A stretch of 64,000 nucleotides of DNA from contig NZ_JAEQAZ010000005.1 of NCBI RefSeq assembly GCF_016654115.1, positions 60,766 through 124,765 of the forward strand, written 5' to 3'. The DNA comes from Streptomyces sp. MBT53. GTDB taxonomy: Bacteria; Actinomycetota; Actinomycetes; Streptomycetales; Streptomycetaceae. The notes under the pieces were generated by a model. The model searched no databases, had not been told where the DNA came from, and saw only the letters and a list, made by a program, of their open reading frames with translations. Made by a program: the position numbers and the translations under genes. This document shows, piece after piece, positions 61,198 to 64,000 of the stretch (within the stretch, counting starts at the first letter, position 1; every line of letters starts with the position of its first letter).

Positions 61198-63755
61198 ACG
61201 CGTCCCTACGCCTCAGCATGTCCTCCCTGCGGGCCCACAAAAGGCGCTTCGCCGGTACGTTCCTCGCCGTGTTCCTGGGCGTCGCCTTCCTCGCCGGGAC
61301 CCTGGTCATGGGCGACACCCTGCGCGCCGACTTCGACACCATGTTCGGCGACGCGACCAGCGGTACCGACGCAGTGGTCCGCAGCGCGGACACCATCACA
61401 ACCCCGGGCGAGAGCCAGGGCGTACGACAACCGGTGAGCACATCCCTGGCAAAGACCATCACCCAGATCCCCGGCGTCGCAGCCGCAGCCCCCAGCATCC
61501 AGGGCGCGGGCCAACTGGTGGGCGCCAACGGCAAACCGATCGGGGGCAAGGGCCCGCCCACCCTCGCCGGCAACTGGATCACCGACCCGAAACTCAACCC
61601 GTACCGCCTGGCCGAGGGCCGCACTCCCACCGCCACCGGCGAGGTCGTGGTCAACCGAGGCGCCGCGGACAAGGGCCACTTGAAGATCGGCGACACCACG
61701 ACACTGCGCACACCGAACCCCGTCAAGGTGAAGATCGTGGGCCTCGCGACCTTCGCAGGCGAGGACGGCATGGCCCAGGTGACATTCACCGGCATGACAC
61801 AGACGGACGCCGAAAGGTACCTCACCGCCAAGCCCGGCGAGGCATCGAGCATCAACGTGCGCGCGGGCCCCGGCGTCAGCCAGCGCCAACTGGTGGACCG
61901 GCTGACTCCCGTACTCCCCAAGGGAGTTGAGGCGATCACGGGCCAGCGGTCGGCACAGGAGAACACAGACATGATCTCCGCCCAATTCCTGACGATCTTC
62001 ACCACCTTCCTCCTGGTCTTCTCAGCCATCGCCCTCCTGGTAGCGACGTTCTCCATCCACAACACCTTCGCCATAGTCATCGCCCAACGCACCCGCGAGA
62101 ACGCCCTGTTGCGAGCCCTCGGCGCCTCCCGCCGCCAGGTCACCGCAGCCACAGTCACCGAGGCGAGCGCCGTAGCAGTGACCGCATCGACAGCGGGCCT
62201 GGCGGGCGGCATAGCCATCGCAGCCGGACTCCAGGCGCTGTTCCCGGCAATCGGATTCCCTTTCCCGGGCGGCGACTTGGTGATCCGCCCCCTGTCCATG
62301 GCCCTGCCGCTCGCGGTAGGCGTGCTCGTCTGCCTGGCCTCCGCCCTCATGCCGGCCGTCCGCGCGGGCCGTACCGCCCCCTTGGCCGCGCTCCGCGAGA
62401 CGGCAGTCGACGAGTCCGGCGCATCCCGCCCCCGAGCAGTGATCGGAATGACCCTGGCCACCCTCGCGGTAGCCACGACACTCACCGGCGTACTGGTCTC
62501 ACCGTCCCTTCTGCTGGCGGGACTTGGAGCGCTGCTGGCCCTGATCGCCTTCGTGGTCCTGGGCCCGGTCGCCTCGTCCACGGCAGTACGCGTCCTGGGC
62601 ATCCCGCTGGACCGACTGCGAGGCATCACCGGCGGCCTGGCCCGGCGCAACGCCCTGCGCAACCCCCGCCGCACGGCCGCCACCGCGAGCGCGTTGATGA
62701 TCGGCGTGGCAGTCGTATCCCTCTTCACGGTCTTCGGCGCCTCACTGAAGGCCACGATGGACCAGACCGTGTCCCGCTCCTTCGCCGGAGACGTGGCGGT
62801 CAGCACCCCCTCCTTCGGCGCGGGCGGCAGCGGACTGAGCCCGCAACTGGCCGGAGCCATAGCCAAGTTGCCCGAGGTGGACACAGCAGTGGGCCTGGGC
62901 CGAGGAGTGGCCGAAGTCAACGGCAAGGGAAGGGCGTTGACGGTTACGGACCCCACAGCCCTGGCCCGCACCTTCGACCTGGGCAAGGTCCAGGGCTCCC
63001 TGACCACCCTGGGCACGGACGGCATCGCCATCACACGCACAGAAGCGAACCGCCAACACCTCACCACCGGCAGCAAGGCCCAACTAGCCTTCACCGACGG
63101 CAAGAAGAAGACCTTCACGGTCCGCGCGGTCTACGGCGAGTCCGAACTCGCCGGCGACTACGTCATCACCCGAGCCGCCTGGTCCCCACACCGCACGCAG
63201 GACTCGGACACACTGATCGCAGTCTCCTTCACCAAGGGCGTAAGCACGGCGAAGGGCAAGGCGGCCGTAGAGAAGATCGCCGACCGCTACGGCGCCCCAC
63301 AGGTCCAGACCCGCCACGAATACGCCCAGTCCTCGGCAGGCGGCATAGACATGATGCTGACCCTCGTCTACGCCCTACTCGCCCTGGCAGTCCTGATCGC
63401 CTTGCTGGGCATAGCCAACACCCTGACCCTGGCGATCCACGAACGCACCCGAGAACTGGGCCTGTTGAGGGCCGTAGGCCAGACCCGCCCCCAACTGAGG
63501 GCCATGATCCGCTGGGAATCAATCCTGCTAGCCGCCTTCGGCACGGTAGGCGGCCTGACCCTGGGCGCCTTCCTGGGCTGGGTCCTGGTAAAGGCCTCGG
63601 ACGGAGCAAGCGACAGCACCTTCGCCTTCGCCGTCCCACCCCAACAACTCCTCCTGGTAGCCCTGGTGGGCCTTACAGCAGGCGCACTGGCAGGCCTCCG
63701 CCCAGCCCGCCGTGCCGCACATCTAGACCTACTCCGAGCCATCGCCACGGAGTAA
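61194..63755 (+). CDS. ABC transporter FtsX-type permease (two FtsX cores)
   Basis: 853-residue permease. A first helix (GTFLAVFLGVAFLAGTLVMG), an extracellular domain (about 35-250), an FtsX core (TFLLVFSAIALLVATFSIHNTFAIVIAQRTRENALLRALGASRRQV), a middle helix group, a second extracellular domain (about 510-700) and a second FtsX core (LTLVYALLALAVLIALLGIANTLTLAIHERTRELGLLRAVG). This duplicated layout is common in Streptomyces antimicrobial-resistance and lipoprotein-type exporters. It starts at ATG 61194. Codon use near the 3' end is less GC-biased than the rest. Confidence 0.9.
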   Translation: MNASLRLSMSSLRAHKRRFAGTFLAVFLGVAFLAGTLVMGDTLRADFDTMFGDATSGTDAVVRSADTITTPGESQGVRQPVSTSLAKTITQIPGVAAAAPSIQGAGQLVGANGKPIGGKGPPTLAGNWITDPKLNPYRLAEGRTPTATGEVVVNRGAADKGHLKIGDTTTLRTPNPVKVKIVGLATFAGEDGMAQVTFTGMTQTDAERYLTAKPGEASSINVRAGPGVSQRQLVDRLTPVLPKGVEAITGQRSAQENTDMISAQFLTIFTTFLLVFSAIALLVATFSIHNTFAIVIAQRTRENALLRALGASRRQVTAATVTEASAVAVTASTAGLAGGIAIAAGLQALFPAIGFPFPGGDLVIRPLSMALPLAVGVLVCLASALMPAVRAGRTAPLAALRETAVDESGASRPRAVIGMTLATLAVATTLTGVLVSPSLLLAGLGALLALIAFVVLGPVASSTAVRVLGIPLDRLRGITGGLARRNALRNPRRTAATASALMIGVAVVSLFTVFGASLKATMDQTVSRSFAGDVAVSTPSFGAGGSGLSPQLAGAIAKLPEVDTAVGLGRGVAEVNGKGRALTVTDPTALARTFDLGKVQGSLTTLGTDGIAITRTEANRQHLTTGSKAQLAFTDGKKKTFTVRAVYGESELAGDYVITRAAWSPHRTQDSDTLIAVSFTKGVSTAKGKAAVEKIADRYGAPQVQTRHEYAQSSAGGIDMMLTLVYALLALAVLIALLGIANTLTLAIHERTRELGLLRAVGQTRPQLRAMIRWESILLAAFGTVGGLTLGAFLGWVLVKASDGASDSTFAFAVPPQQLLLVALVGLTAGALAGLRPARRAAHLDLLRAIATE

Positions 63756-63814
63756 CTCCGTTGAGGGCCCACCCACTTGCACTGTCCCCACGCGCCGGCC
63801 GAGAGGGAGCCGTA

Positions 63815-63901
63815 GGGGCGCGCCGGTGTCGAGAGCACCAGCGCGCGGAGGCGCGCAGCGCCGAGCACGGTGGGGCTCTCGACACCGGCTTCCAGCGCCC
63901 C
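63815..63901 (+). terminator. Large hairpin after the FtsX operon
   Basis: Arms GCCGGTGTCGAGAGC (63822-63836) and GCTCTCGACACCGGC (63875-63889) are perfect complements. GGGGCGC (63815-63821) and GCGCCCC (63895-63901) extend the stem past a five-base bulge. The 38-base loop contains GCGCGCGGAGGCGCGC, which folds again. It starts 60 bases after the permease stop. It could be a terminator or a mobile or structural repeat element. Confidence 0.7.
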
Positions 63902-63947
63902 GTAGGCGACCGAACCAAAAGAGGTGCGAACGGCGCGTTTTTGATAC

Positions 63948-64000
63948 CGGCCCAGTTGCGGGTGCGCCTACTCAACGTCGGCCCAGTTGCGGGTGCGCCT
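63948..64000 (+). repeat. Two copies of a 22-bp direct repeat at the window edge
   Basis: An identical 22-base unit beginning CGGCCCAGTTGCGGGTG lies at 63948-63969 and 63979-64000, separated by nine bases. The window ends exactly with the second copy, so more units may follow. No gene is visible here. Confidence 0.85.

Noticed and set aside
63948..64000. Possible CRISPR array at the right edge
   Set aside because: The nine-base gap between 22-bp units is far shorter than CRISPR spacers, no cas genes are present, and only two units are visible.

Overview
High G+C, strong third-position G/C bias, overlapping ATGA/GTGA gene joins and the gene families present (AfsR/SARP regulator, LCP protein, SUKH protein, serine/threonine kinase, many TetR/GntR/LysR regulators, secreted Tat and lipoprotein products) point to a Streptomyces or close relative. 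The window looks chromosomal and accessory. I see no rRNA, tRNA, CRISPR array, transposase or phage genes. No stretch longer than 300 bases lacks a gene.

Region 1 (1-17430) is a CoA-ester catabolic cluster. A divergent zinc alcohol dehydrogenase and an SDR/acyl-CoA dehydrogenase pair lead into a nine-gene coupled operon (3095-11187): enoyl-CoA hydratase, DUF35 protein, thiolase-like protein, acyl-CoA dehydrogenase, an APH-like kinase next to an ACAD11-type dehydrogenase, two SDRs and a second crotonase. A TetR regulator follows. Next comes a second operon (12026-15753): two SnoaL-like proteins, an EthD protein, an acyl-CoA ligase and a metallo-hydrolase. Two SDRs lie on the opposite strand. 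Four promoter regions share a tandem TTCAG element, so the cluster looks like one regulon. The logic is to activate an acid with CoA, oxidise ring or chain hydroxyls with SDRs, phosphorylate and eliminate a hydroxyl (kinase plus ACAD), and cleave with DUF35/thiolase. The substrate is unknown.

Region 2 (17430-29600) is a mixed stretch: an unknown protein, a Tat-exported tannase/esterase-like hydrolase, a SUKH protein, a monooxygenase remnant, two VOC proteins, a PhzF protein, a receptor-like Ser/Thr kinase, a polytopic membrane protein that may be a glycosyltransferase, and an LCP cell-wall ligase.

Region 3 (29632-38183) carries a complete oligopeptide ABC importer with a proline iminopeptidase, divergent from a FadR-type GntR regulator, then a PhzF homologue lacking the usual catalytic Glu.

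Region 4 (38233-45634) has a YraQ-type permease/TIGR03943 pair, an AfsR-like regulator convergent with a DrrAB-type exporter, and a secreted phospholipase A2. Region 5 (45710-53133) has a DeoR/SIS/class II aldolase amino-sugar module, RlmG, AlkB, a ROK regulator and an NfeD-flotillin pair.

Region 6 (53159-64000) contains ilvY divergent from a class II ilvC, a second permease/TIGR03943 pair on the minus strand, a TetR-cupin-DUF4865-phosphotriesterase operon, and a SHOCT/ABC-ATPase/FtsX-type permease operon. It ends in a large hairpin and a direct repeat at the window edge.
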